Origin: Streptococcus suis
Lineage (GTDB): Bacteria; Bacillota; Bacilli; Lactobacillales; Streptococcaceae
DNA length: 39,174 nt
Assembly (NCBI RefSeq): GCF_002960425.1
Contig: NZ_POIZ01000049.1
Span: 1 to 39,174, forward strand
Reading direction: 5' to 3'
Every line of letters starts with the position of its first letter. Within the stretch, counting starts at the first letter, position 1. The position numbers and the translations under genes are program-made. This document shows, piece by piece, positions 15,866 through 24,295 of this stretch. Under the pieces are notes generated by a model that saw nothing but the letters and a program-made list of their open reading frames with translations, was not told the DNA's origin and did no database searches.

Positions 15866-17212
15866 ATGGATTTTACAGATATCAGCATTCTCCATACCAA
15901 TGATATGCATTCCTATGTGGAGAATTTTCCAAAGAAGGCGCAGCTGATTGCGGATATTCGAGCTCGTAATGAGCAAAAAAGGGTTCCGACCTTTGTCTTT
16001 GACAGCGGCGATCTTTTTTCGGGCAATATCTTTTTCAATATGTACCGAGGGGTCAAAGAAATCGAGCTAATGAATCAAATCGGTTGCCAGGCCATGACCT
16101 TGGGCAATCATGAATTTGATCATGGAGATGAGTTGCTTAGTCGCTTGGATGACTTTGCCCAGTTTCCAATTGTGTCTTCCAATCTCTGCTACCGTGACGA
16201 GGAGGCGGCTGATGAATTGGTACCGCTTGAGGATGTCCTTGAATTTGATATGAATGGGAAAAAACTCTATGTCCTCGGTTTGACTACCTTGGAAACCCAA
16301 GAGGTTGCGTCACCGTCGGAGAATGTGATTTTTGAAGACCATAGACAAGCTCTGCGGCGATTGGTGGATCAGATTGTGAGTCAGAATCCATCGGCTCATC
16401 TGGTCTTACTTAGCCACCTGGGCTATGATGAAGATGTGAATTTGGCCAAGGATTTCCCTGAACTCAACGTGATTTTGGGTGGGCATACTCACACAATCTT
16501 GAAAGAACCAACTCAAGTAGGGAGCGTCAGCATTTGCCAGGCTGGTCAATACGGTCGCTTTGTTGGTCATCTGTCCCTGCGGTGTTTTGCAGATGGGCGA
16601 CATGAAGTCCTTGTCTATGACTTGATTGAGGTGGAGAAACTGACCCAAGAAGACAGGGCGGTCAAGGCCATTATCGACCAGATGAAGTCGGAACGGGACG
16701 CGGCTTTTTCCCAACCGATAGCGACTTTACCTCAGGCACTAGACGGAGAGCGGGATAGCATTCGTCAAGGCCTGTCCAGTCTAGCTCCTGTCATCTGTCA
16801 GGCTCTTTTTGAGCGGGCAGGCCAGTTGGGCTTGCAGGCGGACGGTGCGGTCATCAACGGCTTCGGCATTCGGGCTTCCTTGTCGGCGGGTCCGATTTAC
16901 TACTCGGATTTGGTCAAGGTCCTGCCCTTTTCCAAACGCGTCCTCCTGGTTGCTATCAAGGGCAGTGATTTGGTGGCTAGCTTGCAGACCGGCCTCCACC
17001 CTCAGATGTGGGGGATTATCCCAGACGGTGAGGGTTTTATGGTCAATGGCAGAGCAGTCGAGCCAGACAAGGTCTATCAGATCGTGACCAACTCTTTTGT
17101 CTGGAGCGGCAAAGACAACTATGACGATTTTCACAAAGCAGAAATTATACAGGACTTGGGACTGGATATTGACATCATTAGCGAATTTTTCAAGAGACAA
17201 TATGGAGGCTAG
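15866..17212 (+). CDS. 5'-nucleotidase/2',3'-cyclic phosphodiesterase family metallophosphatase
   Basis: A 448-residue two-domain enzyme. The N-terminal metallophosphatase domain (1-260) shows ILHTNDMHSY, FDSGDLFSG, GNHEFDHG, LSHLGYDED and GGHTHT, the complete metal-ligand set. The C-terminal 5'-nucleotidase domain (about 290-440) has the substrate-binding NGFGIRASL and a SGKDNYDDF motif. There is no signal peptide, unlike secreted UshA-type enzymes, so it probably acts inside the cell on nucleotides. Start at 15866 follows the 44-residue gene directly. Its place in a ribonucleotide reductase operon suggests a role in nucleotide pool balance. Confidence 0.88.
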   Translation: MDFTDISILHTNDMHSYVENFPKKAQLIADIRARNEQKRVPTFVFDSGDLFSGNIFFNMYRGVKEIELMNQIGCQAMTLGNHEFDHGDELLSRLDDFAQFPIVSSNLCYRDEEAADELVPLEDVLEFDMNGKKLYVLGLTTLETQEVASPSENVIFEDHRQALRRLVDQIVSQNPSAHLVLLSHLGYDEDVNLAKDFPELNVILGGHTHTILKEPTQVGSVSICQAGQYGRFVGHLSLRCFADGRHEVLVYDLIEVEKLTQEDRAVKAIIDQMKSERDAAFSQPIATLPQALDGERDSIRQGLSSLAPVICQALFERAGQLGLQADGAVINGFGIRASLSAGPIYYSDLVKVLPFSKRVLLVAIKGSDLVASLQTGLHPQMWGIIPDGEGFMVNGRAVEPDKVYQIVTNSFVWSGKDNYDDFHKAEIIQDLGLDIDIISEFFKRQYGG

Positions 17213-17213
17213 T

Positions 17214-17705
17214 ATGGAACTAAGAAGACCAACTGTGGCGGATAAGGAAACGATTTTGGATATGTTGGCCGAATTTGAAGCCGCAGGCTCTGCTATGGAT
17301 GGAGGCTTTATCTCCAAAGATGTGGACTTTGAAGACTGGATTTTGCGAAACCAAGACTATGAGGCAGGGCTCAATCTGCCAGACGGTTTTGTCCCTTCCA
17401 TTCAATATGTGTCGTTTGACCAGACGGGTCGAGCCCTTGGTTTTCTCAGTCTACGCCTACGGCTCAACGATTTCCTGCTCAATAAAGGCGGTCATATTGG
17501 TTATTCCATTCGCCCGAGCCAGCGTGGCAAGGGCTATGCCAAGGTGCAACTGCGACTTGGTTTGCAGGAAGCTGCAACCAAAAATATTTCCAAGGTCCTC
17601 GTGACCTGCTCGACAGACAATCAAGCCAGTCGCCGTACGATTGTGGCTTGTGGCGGTAGCCTAGAAGACACCCGCGAAGGAGTAGAACGTTACTGGATTG
17701 GATGA
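17214..17705 (+). CDS. GNAT-family acetyltransferase
   Basis: A 163-residue GNAT protein. The acetyl-CoA binding loop is RPSQRGKGYAKVQL (near residue 102), preceded by the GGHIGYSI strand, followed by the VLVTCSTDNQASRRTI segment. GGAGG in the end of the nucleotidase gene precedes the ATG at 17214. The stop overlaps the region just upstream of nrdG. An acetyltransferase beside nrdG is usual in streptococci; the substrate is unknown. Confidence 0.85.
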   Translation: MELRRPTVADKETILDMLAEFEAAGSAMDGGFISKDVDFEDWILRNQDYEAGLNLPDGFVPSIQYVSFDQTGRALGFLSLRLRLNDFLLNKGGHIGYSIRPSQRGKGYAKVQLRLGLQEAATKNISKVLVTCSTDNQASRRTIVACGGSLEDTREGVERYWIG

Positions 17706-17719
17706 GAAAGGAGGTAGCT

Positions 17720-18292
17720 ATGGGTGAACAGACTTGGAACAATCCCAAGCCAGGTGAGTGGAAGAGTGAAGAACTCAGCCAGGGACGGATTATGGACTAC
17801 AAGGCCTTTAACTTTGTGGACGGTGAAGGCGTTCGCTGCTCCCTCTATGTCAGCGGCTGCCTCTTTCACTGTCCCGGTTGTTACAACGTCGCCACCTGGT
17901 CCTTCAAGGCCGGCATTCCCTACACCAAGGAACTGGAAGACCGCATCTTAGCAGACTTGGCCCAACCCTATGTACAGGGCCTGACCCTCCTGGGTGGTGA
18001 GCCCTTTCTTAATACAGGAACGGTCCTCCCTCTCGTCAAGCGGGTTCGGACGGAATTGCCAGACAAGGACATTTGGTCCTGGACAGGCTACACATGGGAA
18101 GAATTGATGCTGGAAACGTCAGACAAATTAGAACTGCTCAGCCAGTTGGACATTCTCGTAGACGGCCGCTATGACAAAAGCAAACGCAACCTCATGTTGC
18201 AATTCCGAGGCTCCTCTAATCAACGCATCATTGATGTCCAGCAGTCATTGCAGGAAAATCGAGTGATTTTATGGGATAAATTAAAAAAATGA
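17720..18292 (+). CDS. nrdG: Anaerobic ribonucleotide reductase-activating protein
   Basis: A 190-residue radical-SAM activase that installs the glycyl radical in NrdD. The cluster motif CLFHCPGC (C-x3-C-x2-C) is near residue 50, followed by the LLGGEPF SAM-binding segment. GAAAGGAGGT precedes the ATG at 17720; a start 18 bases upstream is possible but lacks a site. It is the last gene of its operon, closed by a hairpin. Confidence 0.95.
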   Translation: MGEQTWNNPKPGEWKSEELSQGRIMDYKAFNFVDGEGVRCSLYVSGCLFHCPGCYNVATWSFKAGIPYTKELEDRILADLAQPYVQGLTLLGGEPFLNTGTVLPLVKRVRTELPDKDIWSWTGYTWEELMLETSDKLELLSQLDILVDGRYDKSKRNLMLQFRGSSNQRIIDVQQSLQENRVILWDKLKK

Positions 18293-18320
18293 CCCGTACA
18301 GTTCTCATGTACGGGCTTAT
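18293..18320 (+). terminator. nrdG operon terminator
   Basis: CCCGTACA/TGTACGGG stem (18293-18300 with 18308-18315) with a weak T-rich tail. Confidence 0.6.
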
Positions 18321-18328
18321 TGTCCCCT

Positions 18329-18957
18329 GAAAACCACTAGCTATGCTAGTGGTTCAGTAGAGCTTCTAGCGAGGTATTAAAAAATCCTCCCAAAGTGATA
18401 AGATAGAAGTGGTTTCCCCGCCACTACATCACATCAAATAGGAGGTACCTCATGAGAGAGGATAATGAAAGTTTATCACATACTCGCTGGAATTGTAAAT
18501 ATCATCTAGTTTTTGCGCCTAAATATCGTCGTCAAATTATTTACGGCAAGTAAAAGGCTAGTATCGGAAAGATTATCCGAGATTTGTGTGAACGAAAAGG
18601 CGTCACTATCCATGAAGCTAATGCTTGCCCTAATCACATCCACATGTTAGTTATGGGAATAGAAAGTTTTGGTGTAGAGGCTACTATGTGGATATGGTAG
18701 GACGCAATCAAAAAGTGATAGCAAAATACATACAGAACCAATTACAAGAAGATAGGGTAGCGGACCAGCTCACTTTGTTTGAAACGGTTGACCCATTTAC
18801 AGGGGAAACCAACAGGAAAAAACCTGATGGATGTCTTGCCCAGCCTCTGCTCGGGAAAGTGGTGCGCGAGGAAGCGATTTTAGTGGGCCTTTGGCCCTGG
18901 CCGGAACAAGCGGCTTATAGCCGCAGAACAAACTACCAGTTTGACTAGTGGTTTTGA
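18329..18957 (+). mobile_element. Decayed IS200/IS605-type insertion sequence
   Basis: Left end: a perfect 10-bp hairpin AACCACTAGC-TAT-GCTAGTGGTT at 18332-18354. Right end: a related imperfect palindrome ending ACTAGTGGTTTT near 18954, preceded by a GCGGCT-TAT-AGCCGC hairpin (18910-18924). Subterminal hairpins without inverted terminal repeats are typical of single-strand HUH transposition. The only gene is a broken tnpA. The right end abuts a BOX-like repeat fragment. Confidence 0.75.
18452..18840 (+). pseudogene. IS200-type TnpA transposase, broken
   Basis: AGGAGGT precedes the ATG. The first 33 codons (HTRWNCKYHLVFAPKYRRQI) are typical TnpA; a TAA stop at 18551 replaces a sense codon. 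The HUH motif survives in ACPNHIHML. At about 18655 about 30 codons are missing and the frame shifts; the C-terminal GYYVDMVGRNQKVIAKYIQN with the catalytic Tyr region continues in another frame to near 18840. At least two independent lesions make it inactive. Confidence 0.85.
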
Positions 18958-18959
18958 TT

Positions 18960-19018
18960 GTCATTTAGTTTCTCTTTTATTACTTCGGCGATTGGAGGCA
19001 TTTGTTCAGCCTCCTTTT
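18960..19018 (+). repeat. BOX-like repeat, truncated copy 2
   Basis: Starts with GTCATTTAGTTTCTCTTTTA, like copies 1 and 3, and keeps the first hairpin with different bases (GGAGGC/GCCTCC). It then ends. It directly follows the IS200-type right end. Confidence 0.6.
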
Positions 19019-19170
19019 GTAAGCACACCGAGATTAGAGAACGCTTTCTTTTTTTATTTTTACATGTTATAATATCATTATAAAAGGTTCAGGAGGTGGA
19101 GTGATAGAGTATAAATAGGTTGGCAGACCAAACATTTGAATAAACAAAGGGATGATACATGGAGGTACCT

Positions 19171-20886
19171 ATGCATTATAAGATAATGAGAAGTATTGCG
19201 TTTTTAATATTGTTAATTGGCACAATCATAGTAGAATCGGAAAATTTCTCACCTTTAACAATCAGTCAGCCAGTTTATGCTACAGAGAGTATATCTAAGT
19301 TTGAAAGTCAAGGAGGATCAGAGTATGAAGAAGGTACTTTTCGTCTAACATTAAAGGTTGGCGAAAGTGGGCAAATTCGTCGTCCTCAAGATTCCCCCTT
19401 AAAAGATTTCAACTATTCTTTTGATATGAAAGTGGAGGATTCCTCTATTCTTTCGTTTGATAGCCAAGGTAATTGGACAGCTCATAAAGCTGGAATAACG
19501 AAGGTTTATCCAAGTTTTCCTAATGAATCTAGTGAACATTTGAAGGAATTTGAAGAAGAGTTAGTCATAAATCCAGTTGAACTATATGTTAATGAGATTT
19601 CAGTTGTTTGGGAAGTTACAGTAGAAGAAAGTGAGCAGGGGCTAGAATCAAGTTCAAGGAGGTCATTGATTGAGAACGATGCTGTAGAATCTCTTTCGGA
19701 GACAACGCCTTCTTCAATGGAATCTTCTGTGAGAGTATCTGATACTAATGAAGTTGACGGTTCAAATGCTCCAACTATGATTTTCGGTTCAGATAATATG
19801 ATTCCTATTGAAAATACCACAGTAAATCCATATAGAAAAGTTGTAGCTGTATATAAAGTAGTAAATGGTTTGGCCACTTGGAATGGAAGTGGTGTTATGA
19901 TTGCTCCAAACAAGGTATTGACAGCAGCTCATGTAGTTCGAGACTTTAGAACAAATGAGACGTATGACCAAATAATGGTTGCTCCTGCATAAAATGGTAA
20001 TAAATATCCGTACAATAAGTTTACTGGTTCTACCTATCATTTTTTTACTGGTTATTTAGATGATGCTACATTAGGTTATACACGTACAAAAGCTAATGAA
20101 GATATTGCAGTAGTGACTTTGGATAGTTCGATTGCTTCTGTAGGTTTTCTCCCAGTAACCTCTATCTTAGCTATTAACGATGATATCACAGTTATTGGTT
20201 ATCCTCAGGATAGAGGAGTGGTTATGCACAAATCAGGAGGAAAAGTTAAAAGTATTGATGGAAAGATAATAGGTTATCAAAATGATACGCTCTCTGGAAA
20301 TAGTGGGGGTCCAGTACTGGATAGACAAAATCGAATTGTCGCAATCAATGTTGCTGAGCCTAAAATAGAAGGTGAATACACAGAAGAATATTTACAAAAG
20401 TATGGTGCTAATACAGGTAGAAAAATTGATCAGGATGCGCTGTGCTTGATTGATGTTGCACTTCATAATAGAAAGACTGGTGATGGTATATCAGCCTCTG
20501 TACCAACCTACCGCCTATATAATGATGGTTTGAAATACCATCTATATACAAAAGATAAGAACGAAGTAGATATTTTAAGTAGCCGTGGTTGGATATATGA
20601 GGGTGTTTCTTGGAGAACAGATACATCAGGTGTCCCGATTTACCGTTTATACCATTCTGGTCTTAAGAAACATTTATTAACTAAGGATGTTAGAGAAAGA
20701 GATGTTTTAGTGAGAAGTGGCTGGATATATGAGGGTGTTATCTTCCATTCTTCTGGTAAGCGTCCAGTTTATCGTTTGTATAATTCAGGACTAAAAGTTC
20801 ATCTCTATACTTCAGATAAAAATGAGTACAATGTCTTAAGCATACATGGTTGGAAGCAAGAAGGAGTTGCATGGAATGTTGAATAG
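19171..20886 (+). pseudogene. Secreted V8-like serine protease with C-terminal repeats, interrupted by a stop codon
   Basis: Reads as one 571-codon gene with a single in-frame TAA at 19990 (codon 274). Order: signal peptide (1-35, ending VYATES), an Ig-like N-terminal domain (about 45-150), a Ser/Glu-rich spacer, a trypsin-fold protease with His254 (LTAAHVV), Asp311 (NEDIAVV) and Ser378 (SGNSGGP), and three C-terminal RLY...HLYT...GW..EGV repeats (DUF5648-like). The TAA lies between His and Asp, where relatives have a Gln-Asn pair, so CAA to TAA is the likely lesion. Fragments alone cannot be proteolytic. GGAGG is six bases before the ATG at 19171. Everything after the stop is otherwise intact, so the change looks recent. 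Confidence 0.8.
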
Positions 20887-20902
20887 GGCAGGAGAAATAA
20901 AT

Positions 20903-21757
20903 ATGAAATTAAGAACAATTATTTTATTGCTAGTAGGAATTTTTTACTTAGTAGGATTATCGCCGATGAATGCAACATCTATTTTTGCCAATGAACAGAC
21001 CTATGACTATCTTCCTTCTGAAATATATTTTGATAGGAATACAATTCCAAAGGGAAATTTAGTTGTTGGAGATTCAGGACAAATTCGTCCGAATCAAAAT
21101 AGTATATTTAAAGATTTTGAGTATGCTTTTAAGTATAAGTTGAGCGATTTTGGTGTAATAAGCATAGATGAGAAAGGGAATTGGCAGGCTATCGGACCTG
21201 GTCAAGTTACCTTATGGGTTCATGGTCGATCTGAGTACAATGAAAGCCCAGAATTTGAAGCGGAACTTGATAAGCATGGAATGGTGCGTGTTAATGCTGG
21301 AATTTATCCCACTGTCGTACCTGATTATGTTAAGACTCATATTATAGTAACAGAGAATCCCCTAAGTACAGAGGTTTACCGCCTATACAATCCAAATCTT
21401 AAAGTCCATCTTTATACTCAGGATAGCAATGAATACAATGTATTAGCTACACGAGGTTGGGAGCAGGAGGGAGTTGCATGGTTATCACACAATACGGAGG
21501 GAGAACCTGTTTTTCGTCTCTATCATCCTGGATTAAAAGTTCATCTATACACACGTGATGTGAATGAATTTGCTGTTTTAGTCAGTCGAGGCTGGAACCA
21601 AGAAGGTATAGCTTATCGTTCCAAAGGGGATAAAGAAATTTATCGTCTTTATCACGAAGGGGTTAAGAAACACCTCTACACCACAAATGAAGTAGAAATA
21701 GATATCCTTTCAACACGCGGCTGGCGTTATGAAGGCATTGCCTGGTATGGAAGCTAA
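20903..21757 (+). CDS. Secreted repeat protein, protease-less paralogue of the upstream gene
   Basis: A 284-residue exported protein: signal peptide (1-30, ending IFANE), an Ig-like domain (about 35-135) whose VGDSGQIRPNQNSIFKDFEY matches the same segment of the upstream protein, and three DUF5648-like repeats (VYRLYNPNLKVHLYTQD and so on, each ending GW..EG.A). The protease domain is absent. AGGAGAAA lies upstream and only 16 bases separate it from the preceding stop, so the two are one operon. Function unknown; the repeats are likely a binding module. Confidence 0.8.
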   Translation: MKLRTIILLLVGIFYLVGLSPMNATSIFANEQTYDYLPSEIYFDRNTIPKGNLVVGDSGQIRPNQNSIFKDFEYAFKYKLSDFGVISIDEKGNWQAIGPGQVTLWVHGRSEYNESPEFEAELDKHGMVRVNAGIYPTVVPDYVKTHIIVTENPLSTEVYRLYNPNLKVHLYTQDSNEYNVLATRGWEQEGVAWLSHNTEGEPVFRLYHPGLKVHLYTRDVNEFAVLVSRGWNQEGIAYRSKGDKEIYRLYHEGVKKHLYTTNEVEIDILSTRGWRYEGIAWYGS

Positions 21758-21764
21758 TAAATTG

Positions 21765-22185
21765 AAGAGGTTGGGCAAAAACTAGCCAGTAAATAAAAAA
21801 CACAGATAGATTCAAGCTAATTTTGATGAAATCTAGCCGAACTATTTGTGTTTTTTATTTTTGTCTCTATTATCTTGGGCTAATTTCGTAGCCAATTTCG
21901 TTAAATTCATGCACATTAGGAGGAATTCTATCTCAGTTTCAACCACCTTTTGACCTCTGACATGCACTCTGCGCACGCCAAAAACACCCTTCATCCTATC
22001 AAATACAGGTTCGACATCCACCTTGCGTTTGGCATAAATGCGGGCTCTGTTGTTTATACATTTTCATGCCTTTCTAGTTGTTTTGTCGTTATTATAATTA
22101 TAAAGCATGAAATGGAAAACGAGCAACTCCTAATTGGAATTGCTCGTTTTTTATATGTGAGCGACTAGTTTTTGCCCAGCCTCTT
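21765..22185 (-). mobile_element. Internally deleted IS1182-type element with both ends
   Basis: A 21-bp terminal inverted repeat AAGAGG(T/C)TGGGCAAAAACTAG at 21765-21785 and 22165-22185. On the minus strand it keeps a 5' leader and start (MKMYKQQ) joined to the transposase C-terminus (YAKRKVDVEPVF, GVFGVRRVHV and so on); over 1 kb of the gene is missing. It has become a non-autonomous, MITE-like derivative. The same 3' end is present at the right edge of the window. A hairpin CGAGCAA...TTGCTCG followed by T6 at 22118-22155 could stop plus-strand transcription. Confidence 0.85.
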
Positions 22186-22221
22186 TTTCTTTGTGTTAGA
22201 GTTTATTGATAAACAAAACGA

Positions 22222-22248
22222 GAAAAAGCCTTGATAAATCAAGACTTT
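22222..22248 (-). terminator. Terminator after tRNA-Lys
   Basis: CTTGA/TCAAG-based stem followed by TTTTT on the minus strand, downstream of the tRNA. Confidence 0.55.
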
Positions 22249-22263
22249 CCTCATATCAACCAA

Positions 22264-22336
22264 TCCTCCCTGTAGGGATCGAACCTACGACCCACGGATT
22301 AAGAGTCCGCTGCTCTGCCAGCTGAGCTAAGGAAGG
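22264..22336 (-). tRNA. tRNA-Lys (CTT anticodon)
   Basis: A 73-nt cloverleaf on the minus strand. Acceptor CCTTCCT/AGGGAGG (one G-U pair), D arm with GCTCAGCTGGCAGAGC, anticodon stem GCGGA/TCCGT with loop CTCTTAA (anticodon CTT), and T arm GTAGG-TTCGATC-CCTAC. The CCA end is not encoded. It lies eight bases after the 6S RNA end. Confidence 0.95.
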
Positions 22337-22343
22337 GCAAAAT

Positions 22344-22545
22344 AAAAATGCTGTATTGGTACCGGTTATTCATGAATTGTATTGATCCCGCACGCTAGAA
22401 GCAGGTGGGTGACGTGTTTCTGACTTAGTTGCTTCTGGGTGTACCAGCCTGCATACTGCCAAAAGATCTTTGTCTCCCTAGTAATACAAAAATAGTCGGT
22501 CAACACATAGGTATGAATTCGTATACCACAGCAGTTCTTATTTAT
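22344..22545 (-). ncRNA. ssrS: 6S RNA
   Basis: A roughly 200-nt non-coding transcript between rarA and tRNA-Lys, the known location of 6S RNA in many Firmicutes. The ends pair (TGCTGT with ACAGCA, then GGTA(T/C) and GAATTCAT/ATGAAT segments), giving the closing stem, and an internal GAAGCA/TGCTTC hairpin caps the other side of a large bulged centre. It imitates an open promoter and sequesters the housekeeping RNA polymerase. Ends estimated from the promoter and the T run at 22344-22348. The name rests on structure and synteny, not on a covariance search. Confidence 0.72.
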
Positions 22546-22551
22546 GATTTA

Positions 22552-22579
22552 ATATTACCACATTTTTAAAAAAAATCAA
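22552..22579 (-). promoter_or_regulatory. 6S RNA promoter
   Basis: On the minus strand: TTGATT (22579-22574), 16-nt spacer, TAATAT (22557-22552), giving a start near 22545. Confidence 0.6.
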
Positions 22580-22608
22580 GAGAAAATCGGCAAAAAATGA
22601 AAACGTTA

Positions 22609-23889
22609 TCAACTTTTTTTCTTGTTTTGTTTTAGCTGCTTGATTTTTTCTTGGGTCATGCCCAAGGCACGCTCGTATTTTCCGGTGTCGTTGGCGGTGA
22701 AGTAGTCCGCAGCCAGTAACTTATCGGGCAGGTATTGCTGGTCCACCCATTTTTCAGGATAGGCATGGGGATACTGGTAACCAATGGCATTTCCTAGCTC
22801 CTTACTACCAGCATAATGGCCGTCCCGCAGGTGATTTGGAATAGGTAGATGACCGTTTTTCCGTAAATCAGCCAGAGCTGCATCCATAGCCAGATAGGCA
22901 GAATTGGACTTGGGAGAAAGGGCCAAATCAATGACCACATTGGCAATCAAAATGCGTGCCTCTGGAAAACCGATTTTCTGGGCAGCTTCAAGGGCAGTCA
23001 CCGTATGAATCTGAGCCTCTGGATTGGCCAAGCCAATGTCTTCGTAGGCAATGACCGTCAAGCGACGAGCCAGACTAGGCAGGTCTTCCGCCTCAATCAA
23101 ACGAGCGGCGTAGTGGAGGCTGGCATTGACATCGCTACCCCGAATGGATTTTTGCAGGGCTGAGAGAATGTCGTAGTGGGCATCGCCGTTCTTGTCCATA
23201 CTGATGTAGGATTTTTGCAGGCTATTTTCCACAGCGTCCAGATCAATGTGACGACTGCCCTCACTTTCCTTGGTCGAAAGTACAGCTAGTTCCAGTGAAT
23301 TGTAGGCAGCCCGAAGGTCCCCGTTGGTCGCATTTGCCAGAAAGTCCAGAGCCTCAGGCTCAATGGTGACTGGGAAGTCAAAACCACGTTCGCTGTCAGT
23401 CAGAGCCAGTTCTAAGGCCTGTCGGATGTGGCTGGTTTCCAATGGCTGCAATTCAAAAATCTGCACCCGACTACGAATGGCGGGTAAAATAGAGAAAAAT
23501 GGATTTTCTGTTGTCGCCCCAATCATGATGATATTGCCATTTTCCAAAAGAGGAAGCAGGAAGTCCTGCTTGGTCTTGTTGAGGCGGTGGATTTCATCGA
23601 GCAGGAGGACCAGACCACCAGAAAACTTAGCCTCTTCAGCGATTTCCTGCAGGCGTTTTTGGTTGTCGGTCGTAGCATTAAAAGTCCGAAAGGCATACTT
23701 GGTCGTACCAGCAATTGCGGATGCAATCGAGGTCTTGCCAATCCCTGGCGGACCGTAGAGAATCATGGACGACAGCATATTGGCATCAATCATGCGACGG
23801 ATAATCTTTCCAGGACCGACCAGGTGCTCCTGACCGATGACCTCATCAATGGATTTTGGCCGCATACGAAGGGCGAGATTGGCTGGCAT
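22609..23889 (-). CDS. rarA: Replication-associated recombination protein A
   Basis: A 426-residue AAA+ ATPase (RarA/MgsA/WRNIP1) acting at stalled replication forks. Walker A GPPGIGKTSIA (near residue 45), Walker B LLLLDEIHR (near 98), sensor 1 GATTENPFF, arginine finger region RSRVQIF, and the C-terminal tetramerisation domain with AYEDIGLANP and HLRDGHYAGSKELG. AAAGGAAG precedes the ATG. Together with downstream 6S RNA this is a conserved Firmicute pairing. Confidence 0.95.
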   Translation of the reverse strand: MPANLALRMRPKSIDEVIGQEHLVGPGKIIRRMIDANMLSSMILYGPPGIGKTSIASAIAGTTKYAFRTFNATTDNQKRLQEIAEEAKFSGGLVLLLDEIHRLNKTKQDFLLPLLENGNIIMIGATTENPFFSILPAIRSRVQIFELQPLETSHIRQALELALTDSERGFDFPVTIEPEALDFLANATNGDLRAAYNSLELAVLSTKESEGSRHIDLDAVENSLQKSYISMDKNGDAHYDILSALQKSIRGSDVNASLHYAARLIEAEDLPSLARRLTVIAYEDIGLANPEAQIHTVTALEAAQKIGFPEARILIANVVIDLALSPKSNSAYLAMDAALADLRKNGHLPIPNHLRDGHYAGSKELGNAIGYQYPHAYPEKWVDQQYLPDKLLAADYFTANDTGKYERALGMTQEKIKQLKQNKKKS

Positions 23890-23907
23890 AGGCTTCCTTT
23901 CAGTGCA

Positions 23908-23925
23908 TTTATGGTATAATCATTA
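23908..23925. promoter_or_regulatory. Back-to-back -10 boxes between rarA and the MazG-like gene
   Basis: GTATAATCATTATAC is palindromic and offers TATAAT on both strands, so the two divergent genes may share one promoter core. Confidence 0.45.
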
Positions 23926-23958
23926 TACTACAATTTTAGGATTTGGAGAGAAACGAAG

Positions 23959-24294
23959 ATGACGGAGTTGACGGTGGGTGTTTTGGAAGAATACTTGCGT
24001 GACCACTATGGGACGAGAGTTCCAGAGCAAAGTCTCTTTATGAAATTAGTGGAGGAAATTGGTGAAGTGGCAGAGCTACTGAATCAACGTGCAGGCCGCA
24101 AGATGATGGATGGCGAAGACGACAGCTCTGCTCGTTTGGCAGAAGAATTAGCTGACGTTATTCACTATGCTGTAGCCTTGGCAGCGGTGAATCAACTAGA
24201 TTTAACCAAGTCCATTTTGGAGAAAGACAAGCGGGCTTCCGTCAAATATGGTCGAGAAATAAATTTATTGGAGTTTATAGAAAAGAGGAAATAG
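23959..24294 (+). CDS. MazG-like nucleotide pyrophosphohydrolase
   Basis: A 111-residue all-alpha NTP-PPase domain. The metal-binding pairs are EEIGEVAE (about residues 31-38) and EELADVIHY (about 59-67), the EXXE...EXXD pattern of the family. Such proteins hydrolyse nucleoside triphosphates to monophosphates, often removing non-canonical ones. Only one base separates its stop from the DUF3013 gene, so they are an operon. Confidence 0.85.
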   Translation: MTELTVGVLEEYLRDHYGTRVPEQSLFMKLVEEIGEVAELLNQRAGRKMMDGEDDSSARLAEELADVIHYAVALAAVNQLDLTKSILEKDKRASVKYGREINLLEFIEKRK

Positions 24295-24295
24295 A

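Noticed and set aside
19159..19992. A complete 277-residue secreted protein ending at 19992
   Set aside because: The frame continues after the TAA with the matching protease Asp, Ser and repeats, so this is a truncated piece rather than a whole protein.
21950..22168. Plus-strand open frame of 72 codons inside the IS1182-type remnant
   Set aside because: It is antisense to the transposase C-terminus and runs across the deletion joint; composition is unlike a protein and there is no ribosome binding site.
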